Shown here: in pieces, positions 10,980 through 22,024 of the stretch
Layout: the number at the start of each line of letters is the position of its first letter
How positions within the stretch are numbered: the stretch's first letter is position 1
Assembly (NCBI GenBank): GCA_013339895.1
Contig: JABACO010000024.1
Coordinates: forward strand, 3,215,675-3,279,674
Direction: 5' to 3'
DNA from: Ephydatia muelleri
Lineage: Eukaryota; Porifera; Demospongiae; Spongillida; Spongillidae
Length of the DNA stretch: 64,000 nt
The notes under the pieces: generated by a model
Seen by the model: the letters and a program-made list of their open reading frames with translations, nothing else
Told to the model about the DNA's origin: nothing
The model's database searches: none
Position numbers and translations under genes: made by a program

Positions 10980-11374
10980 CACACAGTGGAAGCCTGGTAA
11001 GCCCACAGCTCTGGGCCATTGTTTGGAAAACGTGACGTCAACACCGCAGCCATACGTGAATAGCATTCAGTCCATAGTGTTATATCCTGGACTTGTGCCT
11101 TACGAGGTAGACGCCTGGATGTTAGCACCTGCCCATCGAGGGTCACTACAGGCTGGTTCTCCTCTTGAAGCCAGGAATCGGGCAGCAAGTCGGACATCTC
11201 GACGAACTCGAGCTCGAGAATGCGCCAGACTAGGCGAGGTGGCAAACCCGCGACCGGGTTATACATGTATAAGATGTCGACAGGTGGCGCCGGCGGGTTG
11301 GCGGTTTCACCACCAACTGCTGCTGCCAAACTTGCCAGACTGCTAGCCCCGCCTGATGGTGTAAACAGGGGTAT
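10980..11374 (-). pseudogene. Unidentified protein, downstream part (split by element C)
   Basis: A GC-rich open frame. It contains LPPRLVWRILELEFVEMSDL, LLPDSWLQEE and ITLWTECYSRM, ending in ELWAYQASTV before a TGA. It joins in frame to 15870-16074 across the GTAT duplication left by element C. The style (leucine-rich block, WTECxSRM, pre-stop YQ) resembles proteins encoded next to tyrosine recombinases in DIRS/Crypton-like elements of marine invertebrates. That is recollection, not proof. The terminal TGA sits where an Arg codon would be expected, suggesting nonsense truncation. Confidence 0.4.
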
Positions 11375-11550
11375 TGTTACGCGTGAAGACTCTTCCCAAT
11401 CAGACCGAGCACATGTACCAAAATACTCACACCAGAAGTGAACACGCATGCGCAGACCTACATATAAAACTATATCTAAATATAGTACACAGTTCCATAA
11501 TGTCACATAACTCCTCCTTCAGTTCTTGCATCCACGCAAGACCACTAAAC

Positions 11551-12092
11551 TTAACTTGGCACAAAATCACGATATCGTTTCGGTGGGCGGCGAATACGCT
11601 GTGGCCTCTGATTTTGCACTACTTCCTGTGCCCCCATACTGTCACTGTCCTCGTCCCCTTCAGAGTTATCCTCAATCTCATTGCTCACAATATCCTGGTC
11701 ATCATCATCTTCATCCTCTGGTGCCGCCTGATCATCCTCCCCTCTCTCGGCCTCTTCTGCTTCCCTCTCAATTTCCTCACGAACAATATCCTGGTTATCC
11801 TCTTCACTTTGAACTCCTTGTGCCATCTGATCGTCCTCCTCTCTCTCCACTTCTTCTGCTTCCAGTCTGTTTGCTCCTCCCACCTCAACTACAGGTTCTT
11901 CATCCTGTCTCCCACAGATAATTCATCGGATATTCCATCTTTCTCATAGTTCACCTTCTGTTTCTGTTTTGACCTCACCACATTGGAACGAACAGTATCA
12001 TATGCTACTTTCAAAGTGTTGCGTAATTGTCTTGTGTAGTCTGACATCTTCCTACTGCCTGCACCATCATGCGCTTCACCTCTACCAAGCAT
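11551..12092 (-). pseudogene. pol: Element C integrase C-terminal region, frameshifted
   Basis: Two successive frames continue the integrase: one with a basic segment (KQKQKVNYEKDG, SVGDRM), then an acidic low-complexity segment (EEDDQ-rich, EREEIEREAEEAERGEDD) ending RIRRPPKRYRDFV just before the 3' LTR. The pattern GDxV plus RRPPxRY tail is usual for gypsy integrases. Confidence 0.7.
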
Positions 12093-12146
12093 AACGTCAA
12101 TAGGTAGACACGGTGACCTTCCAAAGTTGAGGAAAAATGGAGAGAG

Positions 12147-12650
12147 TTAGGTTGTTTCATGTACTGAAGTTCTATATGCCATCATGAGTTTTGGAATGTA
12201 ATCACTCCAATCACCCTGGTGCTCCTCAACTGACTTTGCCAGCATGGCTTCTAGTGTCCTGTTAAACCTTTCAGTCTGTCCATTTCCTTGGGGATGATAT
12301 GCAGACGTTTGTGTCCGCTTGATACCTAGCAGACTGCATACCTCTTTCATGACTTCACTAGTGAAGTTAGACCCTTGATCACTATGCAACACTGAGGGGA
12401 CGCCATATTGGCATATAACTTCATTCACCAAAACTGAAGCCAGTGTCTTGGAGTCTGTGCGTTCCAATGGAAAAACTTCGACCCACTTTGTGAAGATATC
12501 CGAAACTACCAGGATGTATCGATATTGCTTTGATGGAGGCAAGGGACCCATCAGATCCCAGGATAACTTTTGAAATGGGTAATTGGCTTTAATTGTGCCC
12601 AAAGGTGCAGGGCATGATGCTTGTGGCATTTTCCTCTGTTGGCATTTCAC
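12147..12650 (-). pseudogene. pol: Element C integrase core
   Basis: Integrase core with all three acidic residues visible: WDLMGPLPPSKQ (first Asp), HSDQGSNFTS (second Asp) and NGQTERFNRT (Glu). The preceding Cys pair (MKCQQRKM) is at the N-terminus. The open frame ends at VHETT, and the C-terminal region continues in other frames (12092-11889 and 11883-11551, the latter acidic and ending RRPPKRYRDFV). It is broken by frameshifts. Confidence 0.85.
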
Positions 12651-12669
12651 ACATTCCTGAATATGACGT

Positions 12670-14334
12670 TCAATAGCCAGTCCAGTAAAAACGAGAGCGG
12701 ACCTTATCTAAAGTTTTAGTAATACCCAGATGGCCAGACTGGTCATGTAGTTCTTGCAGAACTAGCAGTTTCATACTTGTTGGTACTAACAATTGCAAGA
12801 TAGGTTCGTCTTTAGTTGTTTTCCGGTATTTCCTGTACAATACACCCTCTTTCATTACTGCAGTGCGATACAACCGCTCCAGACCTTTTGGAGGCCTGCT
12901 AGTTTTTAATGCTTTTGACAGCTCTATTAACTGTGCATCTGCTGCTTGGGCTTGCTTGATACTTTCCATATCATTCAGATCCAACTGGCTAGCAAATGAG
13001 ATCAGTGGAGCGTCTTGTGGAAAATACCTTGACAGCACCCCACCAATGGCGTTGTCGGAAGCATCTGTGTACAACAAAAAAGGTTTGTCAAATTCAGGGT
13101 ACACTAAAATAGGTGCTGATATGAGCTTGTTTTTTAGTGTATCAAAAGCATCCTGGCACATTTCCGACCACTGGAAACCTGTTGACTTCCTGGTAAGTTT
13201 GTAAAGAGGTTCTGCCACAATTGCATAGTTCTGTATAAACCGGCGGTAGTAGTTAGACAAGCCCAAAAATCGTTTAACCATAGTTGCATTGGTTGGAGTA
13301 GGGAAGTTCTTTACAGCTTGGGTTTTCTGAGGGTCTGGCTCAATTCCCTGCTCCGATACCACATGACCCAAATACTTCACTTGGCGTTGAACAAACTGAC
13401 ACTTTGCCGTTTTGAGCCTAAGTCCAGCCTTTGCAATCCTATCCAGAACAGCATGTAGACGAGTCAGATGCTGTTCAAATGAAACACTGAAAACAATGAC
13501 ATCATCTATATATGTAAGGCACTGTTCGGGAGACAGACCAGCTAAAACACACTGCATCAGACGTTGAAACGTTGCGGGTGCATTTGTCAGCCCAAATGGC
13601 ATAACGTTAAATTCGAACAACCCATAAGGAGTTGGGAATGCAGTCTTGGATTTGTCCTCCTCCAGCACCTCGACTTGCCAATATCCTGATGCTAAATCTA
13701 GTGTTGTGAACAGTTTTGAACCAGCTAAGGTATCCAAAGTTGCATCTACCCTAGGTAAAGGGAATGCATCCCGTTCAGTTTCACTATTCAATTTCCTATA
13801 GTCCACACAAAACCTCCATTTACCGTCCTTCTTCCGTATCAGAACCATCGGTGAAGCCCAGGGACTACAACTCGGTCGAACAACACCCTTATTTTGCATT
13901 GACTCCAGTTCTGTATGGACCACCGCCTTCAAACTTTCTGGTAATCGCCTCAGTGGTTGCTGAATAGGAGGCCCCGTTGTCTTGATTCTATGGGTGACCA
14001 TAGATGTTCTACCAAGTGCATGATCATCTGATACGAAAAGTTCTCTGAACTGCTCCAGCAAATTCATGAGCCTACTTTTCTGCTCCCCTGATAAGTTTGA
14101 CTTAGACAGGTCAACAGGCACAGGCTCATTGCTGTTAGTATGACCACCTCCAGCCTTACCACCATCCTCCTCACTCAGTACCATGATGCAATTCCTGGGT
14201 GAGAACATCGCTACTCTAGTTCCTTTGTATAGGGTCACTGCCTCATATATATTTACCATCTGGAGCACCACAGCACCATTTGACTGAGCATAGCACAAAC
14301 CTCTAGCAACCATAATGGTATTATGGATATTCAA
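12670..14334 (-). pseudogene. pol: Element C reverse transcriptase with truncated RNase H
   Basis: Strong RT match: SPWASPMVLIRKKDGKWRFC, VDYRKLN, PFGLTNAPATFQRLM, and the catalytic YIDD of LTYIDDVIVF, then LGHVVSEQGI and FLGLSNYYRRFI. RNase H starts normally (LLYTDASDNAIGGVL, catalytic Asp) but after FASQ it jumps to a linker (QAQAADAQLIELS). Several hundred bases carrying the other catalytic residues are therefore deleted near 12985. The frame continues into the integrase zinc-binding start (LHDQSGHLGITKTLDKVR). The upstream connector to protease lies at 14321-14572 in another frame. Confidence 0.88.
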
Positions 14335-14541
14335 CTTCCTGTTCCACTAACCCCTCTATTGCTCTACCTTGACTTTGAACTGACCCTGTGACAAACATTA
14401 CACAATGACTGGGAATGTTATATGTCTTAGGTAATGTCACTGACAAGTCTCCTTTAACATCACTGGTTTGTGATGTCAATTTGTGATCAGCTCCAGTTAG
14501 CCTGAGTGCCATCTGCCCACAATCTATTACAGCATGGTATT

Positions 14542-15711
14542 TTAAGTAAGAAAGTCCATGCCAAGAATACATTCTACTGGCAAATTCTTTGCAACTAGGA
14601 AGTCATGTTCACTTTCTACACTTTCTACAGTCATTGGAAGCCTAATCTGGCCACAAACATTCAATGGAAGACCATTTGCACCAATTGCTTCCAGCCCTAC
14701 AGAAGTCCTTGTAACCGATTTTAGCTGCGACCCAGACAGTAAATCACTACACATAACTGAAATTGCTGCCCCAGAGTCCACAAGAAAACTAACTGGCTTT
14801 TCTGCCAAATACCCTTGTACCTTTAGGTTTGAGTTCCCACTACACACATATACCAAACGGTGGTTCTGCCTTGGCCGCCTTCTGTCCACCCACCCAGAGG
14901 GGCCATTCCCTTTTAACGGACACTCCTTTTTAAAATGCCCAACCTCCCCACGGCGGTAACACTTACGTGCCAATGGGCAGTCCTGCTTCCAGTGTCCATA
15001 CTGGCCACACCCATAGCAACATTGTGATGCAGGTCTCTGTCCTGAAAAACGTCCCATTCTTGTATCCTGTGGTACCGTTTCCTCCTTTGCAACACGGAGT
15101 TGTGCTTCAACGCTGTCAAACCGGTTGGACATTTGTTGGAGAAGAGTATGCAATTCCTTCATTCTATCATCATGTTGGGTTTGAACCACGTGCACGCTAG
15201 GCTCGTCCCCCTTTCCAAAGTTTAGCGCATATTCCACAGCTGTTGCCGCTTTAATGGCTTCATCCAAGTCACGCGGTTGCTTTTGAAGCAAAATTTGCTG
15301 CGTAATTGCTGAACGCAAACCAGTAAGAAAATGCTGTAAAAGTACCGCTGATGTCACGAGCTCGTCAGGAAAGGCTTCCTTAAAAGCTTTCTTTAGGGCC
15401 ATACCATAATCTCCCACTCGCTCTTGACTACCCTGTACTCGGTCCGTGAACAGTTTGGCTGCTGATAGAGGTTCTTTAGCAATACCACTTCGCGCCATCA
15501 ACGCCGCCTTCAGCGCCTTCATACTAGACTTCTCACTATCTTCCAGTTGAACGTAGTAGTCCAGTAGTTTGCCGCGCAAAAGGGCAGGCACAACGGAAAG
15601 CTGTTTGGCCACGTTCCATTCCTTCGCTACCGCGGCTAACTCAAACCTTGTCCAAGCCTGGTGAAACTCCTCAACAGAAATTTCTGGCAGGGGAATGTCC
15701 TGTGATGCCAT
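14542..15711 (-). CDS. gag: Element C gag and protease
   Basis: 389 residues from an ATG at 15711, about 25 bases inside the 5' LTR. Order: a helical gag capsid-like region (residues 1-220), then zinc knuckle CCYGCGQYGHWKQDC (about 240), then a second knuckle in which the second Cys is Arg (CYRRGEVGHFKKEC), then the retropepsin motif VDSGAAISVM near residue 315 and ILGMDFL near the end. Gag packages RNA and the Asp protease cleaves the polyprotein. The frame ends at 14542, while the matching continuation (KYHAVIDCGQ) is in another frame, consistent with an indel. Confidence 0.88.
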   Translation of the reverse strand: MASQDIPLPEISVEEFHQAWTRFELAAVAKEWNVAKQLSVVPALLRGKLLDYYVQLEDSEKSSMKALKAALMARSGIAKEPLSAAKLFTDRVQGSQERVGDYGMALKKAFKEAFPDELVTSAVLLQHFLTGLRSAITQQILLQKQPRDLDEAIKAATAVEYALNFGKGDEPSVHVVQTQHDDRMKELHTLLQQMSNRFDSVEAQLRVAKEETVPQDTRMGRFSGQRPASQCCYGCGQYGHWKQDCPLARKCYRRGEVGHFKKECPLKGNGPSGWVDRRRPRQNHRLVYVCSGNSNLKVQGYLAEKPVSFLVDSGAAISVMCSDLLSGSQLKSVTRTSVGLEAIGANGLPLNVCGQIRLPMTVESVESEHDFLVAKNLPVECILGMDFLT

Positions 15712-15869
15712 ATCCCAATTCGACTTCTGACACCAATGTTACGCGTGAAGACTCTTCCCAATCAGACCGAGCACATGTACCAAAATACTCACACCAGAAG
15801 TTAACACGCATGCGCAGACCTACATATAAAACTATATCTAAATATAGTACACAGTTCCATAATGTCACA

Positions 15870-15943
15870 GTATTGACATCTTCGTCAATGGTCCAGTGCC
15901 CGTGGTTGTTGGCGGTTGCCCCTGTGAGTCACGTAACAGGGAA

Positions 15944-15974
<31 letters not shown>

Positions 15975-16074
15975 GGTAGTACTCAACGTATGCCGAAATG
16001 CGGGTTACCCCATTTGCGGTATTACTGACCGACAGCTCGCTCGCGCTGGTCACGTCTAGCGGGCGCATGCCCAT
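15870..16074 (-). pseudogene. Unidentified protein, upstream part (split by element C)
   Basis: Reads MGMRPLDVTSASELSV, then a run of about ten Pro encoded by a poly-G/poly-C tract (15943-15973), then TGTGPLTKMSI, which continues in frame with PLFTPSGG of the part at 10980-11374 once element C is excluded. Its 5' side merges with tandem repeats at 16042-16320. The homopolymer makes the frame unreliable. Confidence 0.35.
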
Positions 16075-16325
16075 CTAATGAGTCGCGGTGACCGACGGCT
16101 CGAAGGCCATGCATACATGCATGCATATAGCTAGGGCGTATGCCCATCTAATGAGTCGCGGTGACCGACGGCTCGAAGGCCATGCATACATGCATGCATG
16201 TAGCGCGGGCGCTTGCCCATATAATGACCGCCGGCTCGCTGGCCATACCTGCATGCCCGTATAGCGGGCGCGCATGCCCATATCTAATGATGCGGGCTCC
16301 TGCCCATATCGACCGACGCCCTCCG
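16042..16325. repeat. Degenerate tandem repeat, about 60-75 bp unit
   Basis: Four to five degenerate units containing GGGCGCATGCCCAT, CTAATGAGTCGCGGTGACCG, ACGGCTCGAAGGCCATGC and ATACATGCATGCATG. The two best-preserved units (16068-16140 and 16141-16213) are almost identical for about 60 bases. The GGGCGCATGCCC core is palindromic. Minus-strand open frames (WPASRRS, HACMYAWPSS) follow from the repeat. Confidence 0.8.
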
Positions 16326-16395
16326 GCATGTATCTCGTGCCAGTTCATTGGATGCAGCGGGTGCCGCCCTTATCATGCCGACGGCGTAGTGCAAG

Positions 16396-16722
16396 CTACG
16401 CCTGCCCGGTGGCCCTCTCGTAAGTCCTGCCTACCGAAACTAAGCCCCTACTGTTGAGGCCCGCTACCAAATACCCGTCTACCCCCTTTACAAAAAACTC
16501 ACCATTTCGAGATGTTTCCGGAGCCGCAAAGGACAACGGTGAACCAGCCTTTTCCTTAGCGAGAAATTCGCAAAGCCATGCCGTTTGTTCCATTGAGAAC
16601 GGCGCCCCCGAACTGCCTTGTTGCCGCGTTGCCCCGGAGCTTCCTTGTTGCAGCGACTCCCCTGGACCAACTTGTAACATGGTCTGTTCCGTGGCTGACT
16701 TTTTCTTTGCGATATCGTCCAT
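16396..16722 (-). CDS. Unidentified 108-residue open frame
   Basis: Starts MDDIAKKKSATEQTMLQVG and has a Gln/Ser/Gly repeat (QQGSSGATRQQGSSGA), then TAWLCEFLAKEK and a KGVDGYLVAGLNSRG segment. GC content is higher than the surroundings. It lies upstream of, and in the same orientation as, the fragmented protein at 16074-10980, and could be its N-terminus or a second protein of the same mobile element. No family recognised. Confidence 0.35.
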   Translation of the reverse strand: MDDIAKKKSATEQTMLQVGPGESLQQGSSGATRQQGSSGAPFSMEQTAWLCEFLAKEKAGSPLSFAAPETSRNGEFFVKGVDGYLVAGLNSRGLVSVGRTYERATGQA

Positions 16723-16784
16723 CTTTTCAAGAAAATTTCCTGCGCTCGACTAGCCACCGTGCAGCGTGCAATGCCGATGCGACT

Positions 16785-17238
<454 letters not shown>

Positions 17239-17329
17239 CTGCACACATGTGACAGGGAAGGATCATGGAGCAGTAACAACACATGCACACACAAATATAC
17301 ACACCTGCACATACATATGTACATACATG

Positions 17330-17415
17330 TGCACACACACACACACGCACACAGGCACGCACACACACACACACACGCACACACATACATACACACATAC
17401 ACACACACATACAGG
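17330..17415. repeat. CA microsatellite
   Basis: (CA)n with G and T interruptions, inside the intron between the two MATH exons. It matches 31735-31830 in the sister unit. Confidence 0.9.
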
Positions 17416-17480
17416 TGGCAACAATTACTTACTCGAATCACACAAACACATTCTACGAATGCACAGTATCATTCTCTCAC

Positions 17481-17623
17481 CCATTGCCTTGCTTCTTGTT
17501 GTTTAGGATGGAGAATTTGAACTTGGCCAACACTTCACTTTGGTTGCCTGAGAGGAGCAGCAGGTAAAGAGACAGGTAGTCCCTGCTCTCCTCGTCCAGC
17601 CCCTTCGGATTCATTCTCAAAAC
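17481..17623 (-). pseudogene. SPOP-like: SPOP-like MATH exon, unit 1 (8-bp deletion)
   Basis: Encodes [20 protein letters not shown] and the [11 protein letters not shown] segment of the MATH domain. Acceptor CATCCATCAG|GTTTTG and donor AATGG|GTGAGAG are intact. Compared with 31879-32029, eight bases after NNKK are missing, which shifts the frame. With the stop in the next exon, this unit is a pseudogene. Confidence 0.85.
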
Positions 17624-17666
17624 CTGATGGATGTTTGAGGGGGAGAGAGGGTGTGGCAGTGAGGGG

Positions 17667-17879
17667 CCCACCAGTTTCCGGGACGGTGAAGGAAAGGGAT
17701 GGAGGCATCGATGCATCGATAGCATCCTTAGAGCTGAACTCTTCCCCAGAGACGAGATTGTGAGGAACATCCAGGGTCCGTGAGAACCCGGACTGGTGGG
17801 GGGCCATCATTTTAGGGGGCAAGGGGAGGGGTTGGGCATGGTCCGTGGCATCCATCGGGGGGGCTGGGTGAGTTTTCGT
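17667..17879 (-). pseudogene. AGAP-like: AGAP-like linker exon, unit 1
   Basis: Preceded by acceptor CATCCATCAG|ACG. Contains [20 protein letters not shown] and [12 protein letters not shown], then [11 protein letters not shown]. The SGEEFSS(K/N)DA block recurs at about 48860-48893, and the AIDxxP...SIPS part at 43640-43740. The position between PH-domain halves or PH and ArfGAP fits the Ser/Pro-rich linker of AGAP proteins. The assignment rests on the neighbouring PH exon, and the exact 3' end of the exon is not resolved. Confidence 0.5.
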
Positions 17880-17936
17880 CTGATGGATGTTTGAGGGGGA
17901 GAGAGGGTGTGGCAGAGAGGGGGATGCGAGCAGTAC

Positions 17937-18015
17937 TGTTCATCCTCTTTCCCAGCATGTGTACAGTGATGTTCTGAATGTTGAGACTCTTCCCATGGGT
18001 CTGGTTCATGTAGTC
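17937..18015 (-). pseudogene. AGAP-like: AGAP-like PH-domain exon, unit 1
   Basis: Acceptor CTGTAG|GAC, donor AACA|GTACTG. Encodes YMNQTHGKSLNIQNITV then MLGKR, which aligns with the YMQNVHGKEIDLLRTTVKVPGKR-type strand of the split PH domain of AGAP (centaurin-gamma) Arf GTPase activators. A 57-base intron separates it from the linker exon. No upstream PH exon is found before the TRIM gene, so this is a gene fragment. Confidence 0.6.
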
Positions 18016-18293
18016 CTACAGGGTGGGGAGGAGGAAAGGAGGGGGGAAGAGGAGGGGATGGAGTGGGGAAGGAGGAATAGTATGGAGTGGAGCGGGGAAG
18101 AGAAATGGTAAAACTAATGGTATTCCATGACCATCAAATGGCCAACCTCCAGAATTCCAATCACATGTGGTTCCAATATTATGGCCTTTGACAAAGGCAA
18201 TAAAAGGGGGCGGGGTAAAATGTCATGTGGACGCGGTTTACTGCACTCAAGTATTCAAATACTTATAATAATTGTACAAAACATCACATCACA

Positions 18294-19642
18294 TCACACT
18301 GAATATTTCAATACAGTGTTAGCACCAGTATTTGCTACATACACAATACCACTCTTAGGATCTAGCATAACACCATAGGGGCCTTTCAGATTGCCAACTG
18401 TGTTGACCTTGTGTCTTTGTGAATCAAAGATGGAAACACAATCACCATAGTACTCAGTAACAAGACTGTAACCTTCTTCATCAATCACTATTCCAGATCG
18501 ATGGACGCTTTACATCGCCATATGATCTGACATAGGTCCCCTCAGGTGTGAAGACTTTGATGGTGTTAGAACCATTAGCTGCAACATGGATGTTCCCTTG
18601 AGGGTCCATGGCAACACCATATGGATTCTGGAAACCATGACTACCAGGGACATTACCATTAATGGTCAATAGCCAGGTGCCAGCTTGATCCAATATTACT
18701 ACCTTGTGATTGCTGTTATCAGAAGCAATCAACCTATCTCTTTGGTCAACAATAACTGATACTAGACACTGTCCACGTTGGCCAAACCTTTGCAGGAACT
18801 GTCCTCCTGTTGTCAACTTCTGAATGCGAAGATTGTCATTATCAGCAAAATACATCACATCTCCCTTGATGAATAAGCCCCATGGATAATAAAACTGACC
18901 ATCACCACTCCCACAACTACCTATGGTTCTCCTCTGCTGGCCAGCTTGGTCAAACACACGAATATAGTGATACTCCCAACAGGATACATAGATGTCTCCA
19001 CTGTCATGGATGGCAATACCACGTGGACGACCACTACACTTGATAACTTGCTCTGGATTACATAAGGTGCTGTACTTGGGTCCCACATCTAAGTCACAAG
19101 GACTGTTCTGTACATGTTGACCATCCATTGGACCATGTGCTCTGTGATGGAGATGCTGAGTCCATACATCACCAAAAATGGAGAGTTGCTTACCAAGAGA
19201 ATCGATCTGTAGGAGGGACACATGTATGTCACTAGACTGATTTGGAGTGAGAGATGCATTCTCAACCTACTTCAGTGTGGCCTTCAGTTCAGTGGGTAGC
19301 AGATCTCCTAGTGCTACCTTCTCATGGTCAGTGTGGGTCTGGAGGATGTGGGAGGTCATCTCAGTGTAGTGACCAATCTCATCTTGCATCTTCATCAACT
19401 GTTCCTTCTGGAGGGTCAGAGCTGTTGTCTTGGAAAGTGAAATGGCCTCCATCTCTGACAACAGTGTGTTCTTCCTTTCCTCAATGGTTTGGTGGAGCTG
19501 TTCAAAGGCTTGGGTTATGATCAGTGTGGCATTCCCTCTGGAAGTATAAACCTGTTCTGCCATCTTGCCATTGGCATCAATGGATTTGGTCAGCTTTGAG
19601 GTCACTTCTTGAGCACACACAAGTGCCTCCCTCATGGCATCT
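18294..19642 (-). pseudogene. TRIM-NHL terminal exon, unit 1 (degraded)
   Basis: Sister of the intact exon at 32449-34027 and starts at the same acceptor (TTTGCAG|AGATGC). The coiled-coil part (QAFEQLHQTIEERKN) is open until a Lys AAG becomes TAG at about 19267. The filamin repeat is lost: FGDV...HRAHGP jumps to MDGQHVQNSP near 19125. Then come NHL blades (GIAIHDSGDIYVSCW, GVAMDPQGNIHVAANG), with a further frame break near 18485. The reading end NTVLKYSV is kept. Not functional as a single protein. Confidence 0.88.
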
Positions 19643-20209
19643 CTGCAAACCAGGAAGACACATTTACAACGACGTTCTCGCAAGGAATACGTACACCTAG
19701 TGCACAAGCGTGACGTGACGCTGCCAACCGAAATGTTTCTTTTACCATGCGCCTATCATTGTTACGTGAAACCCCCCCCCCCCCCCCCTGGAGCGAAGTC
19801 GAGGATATTTGACCTTTATTAAAGCAAACCGCCCCTGGGTGGGGGATGCTCAAATCGTTTAAATACTGGTAGTTTCATCTGGCTCACTATTACAATAGTT
19901 GAATACGGTACGATTCTTTTTAATCAGTGTGTGTGCGTGTGCATATGTGCGTGCGCGTGGTGTGTGCGAGCGTGTTTGCATGTGTGTCGTGTGTGTGTGT
20001 GTGTGTGTGTGCTATCTTCGTGGCACAGTTTAACTAACTTATAAGTTCTATCCAAATTTTTTACTTAGATGGAAAGAGGCCTCGTCTATTATTCACGTGC
20101 TGAAAGGTCAAATGCCTGGACTAGGTCAAATGTGGGGCCCAGTAATGATATATACGTGTCAAATCGTGTCAAATCCCCGACTTCGCCCCAGGGGGGGAGG
20201 GGCGTCTCA
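19643..20209. other. Intron 1 remnant of the TRIM-NHL pseudogene
   Basis: No gene. Holds a poly-C run (19770-19788), a TG tract (19928-20010), and sequence shared with 10738-10935 and 34380-34518. It ends with TCTCA (20205-20209), the gypsy target site. Confidence 0.7.
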
Positions 20210-20384
20210 TGTGAAATACTGGCATGTAACTGTGTGTGTAATTAGTATAGACGGATCACGTGCACATAAATATATATGCTGTTATTGAGATATTAGTGTG
20301 ATTTGGAATCACGCTACATCTGGATAGTCTAAGGACTTCACAGTGGCGATGAGGGTGGGATAGCACAGTGAGTCGTTCATTTCA

Positions 20385-20971
20385 ATGGCTGGATACCTGG
20401 GAAAGATAGTTGAATTTGACAGCACATCCGAAACATGGCCGAGTTACGTAGAGCGGTTAGCAAGAAACCACTTACCAAACCAATGCAGGTTCTGGTGGGA
20501 GCGCTGTAGGTTTTGCAAGTTACAAGGTCATGCTGAGAGGGTGTGCAGAAAGAAGATGAAAGCAGAGAGCATGAGGGAGGCATCGGGGATCAGGGAATTA
20601 AAAGGAGACAGTAGGTCTGACACTGAAGACAACACAGATGGCGAAGCACTTCATAGAATGGAAGTCTCATCCGGCAATCCACTCAAACAGTGGAAGGCAC
20701 ACAAACCAATGTACTGTATGTTCAGGTACAAATGGAGGGACTGCCCATCAAAATGGAACTGGACACGGGGGCAGCAGTGTCCATCATGCCCTATACGATG
20801 TATAAGGAGAAAATGGCACACATCCAACTGCGGAAATCAACGGTCAATCTGAAAACATACACGGGACCGCGAGACAGGCCCCTTGGGCAGATAACAGTGC
20901 AAGTAGCTAAAAATGGAACAGTGGAAAGCCTAAAGCTGGTGGTGGTGGATGGGCTGGGACCCCCTCGTTGA
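20385..20971 (+). pseudogene. gag: Copy III gag remnant and protease
   Basis: Starts MAGYLGKIVEFDSTSETWPS, then after YVERLARN jumps straight to the knuckle region HLPNQCRF and CRFCKLQGHAERVC. The capsid part of gag, which should be a few hundred residues, is missing. In a second frame, ELDTGAAVSIMPYTMYKEKM gives the Asp protease active site. Copies II and IV have the same gag junction, so the deletion predates duplication. Confidence 0.85.
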
Positions 20972-21214
20972 TGGGTCAGAACTGGTTAAGCCGGATTCCC
21001 ATAGACGGGGGGGGGAAATTAAGGTTCTGAGGGCAGGTGATGAGAAGCATAGTAGAACACTGCGATTGAAGAGGTTGCTAGAAAAGTATCCTGGAATACA
21101 GAAGGAACAAGGAACGCTCAAGGGAGCCAAGGCACATCTACTATTGAAGGAAGGGGCAACCCCAGCCAGTGTTCCTAAAGGCCAGACCAGTACAATTACA
21201 GTTTGCAGGCGTAA

Positions 21215-21715
21215 GTGGAGAAGGAACTAGAGAGACTGGAGAAAGGGGGAATAATTGCACCGGCGTCTACCAGTGAATGGGTTACCCCCGTGGTGGTTGC
21301 ACCTAAGAAGGATGGGTCAATTCGGCTGTGCGGAGATTTTAGAATGACAGTGAATCAAGCCATAAAGGTCGACAAGTACCCCTTGCCGTTGATCGAAGAC
21401 ATATTTGCGTCGCTGGGTGGAAGCACAATGTTCAGTAAGGTGGATCTCCGGCATGCCTACCTGCAAATGGAACTTGAAGAACAGGCAAAGGAACTTTGCA
21501 CCGTTAGTACGCATCAGGGGCTGTATAGATATAACAGATTACCATTTGGAGTGTCCTCAGCACCAGCATTGTGGCAGCGCACGATGGAACTGATACTACA
21601 GGGGATTCCAAAAACGCAATGCTTGCTTGATGACATAATAGTTGCAGGCTCCAGTGAGGAGGAACACTTCCACATTCTGGAGCAAGTGCTGGAAAGACTG
21701 AGAGACGCAATCTAG
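21215..21715 (+). pseudogene. pol: Copy III reverse transcriptase
   Basis: RT fingers and palm are visible: SEWVTPVVVAPKKDGSIRLC, DFRMTVNQA, FSKVDLRHAYLQMEL, RLPFGVSSAPALWQRTME. The active site reads CLLDDIIVAG, with Leu instead of the usual Tyr before L-D-D. A frameshift at about 21715 separates this from FCGHRIDANG and LGLVNYYN (21724-21975). Another near 21955 precedes RNase H. Confidence 0.88.
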
Positions 21716-22024
21716 CAATCGATATGGACAAGTGTGCATTTTTCCAGACAAGCTTGGAGTTCTGTGGACACCGCATCGATGCAAATGGGCTACATAAGAC
21801 ACAAGCAAAAATGAGAGCCATCACGGAGGCACCAGTGCCAAGAGATGTCTCCCAATTGCGAGCATTTTTGGGCTTAGTAAACTACTACAATTGGTTTCTG
21901 CCAAATCTGGCTAATACACTGGCCCCACTACATCGGCTCCTGCAGAAGAATACCATGCAAGTGGTGTTGGTCTAAGGAATGCACTGAGTCCTTCACAAAG
22001 GTTAAGAATGCGATTGCATCAGAC

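Larger units (their letters stand above)
11375..15869 (-). mobile_element. Ty3/gypsy element C, young but damaged
   Basis: Two 133-bp LTRs (11375-11507 and 15737-15869) begin TGTTACGCG, end TGTCACA and differ at one base by eye. A 4-bp GTAT duplication (11371-11374 and 15870-15873) confirms a simple insertion. Next to the 5' LTR is TGGTGTCAGAAGTCG, a TGG-starting primer-binding candidate. Gag-protease, RT and integrase lie in order on the minus strand. Near-identical LTRs indicate a recent insertion, yet pol has a frameshift near 14545 and a large RNase H deletion, so this copy probably moved with proteins from another copy. Confidence 0.93.
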
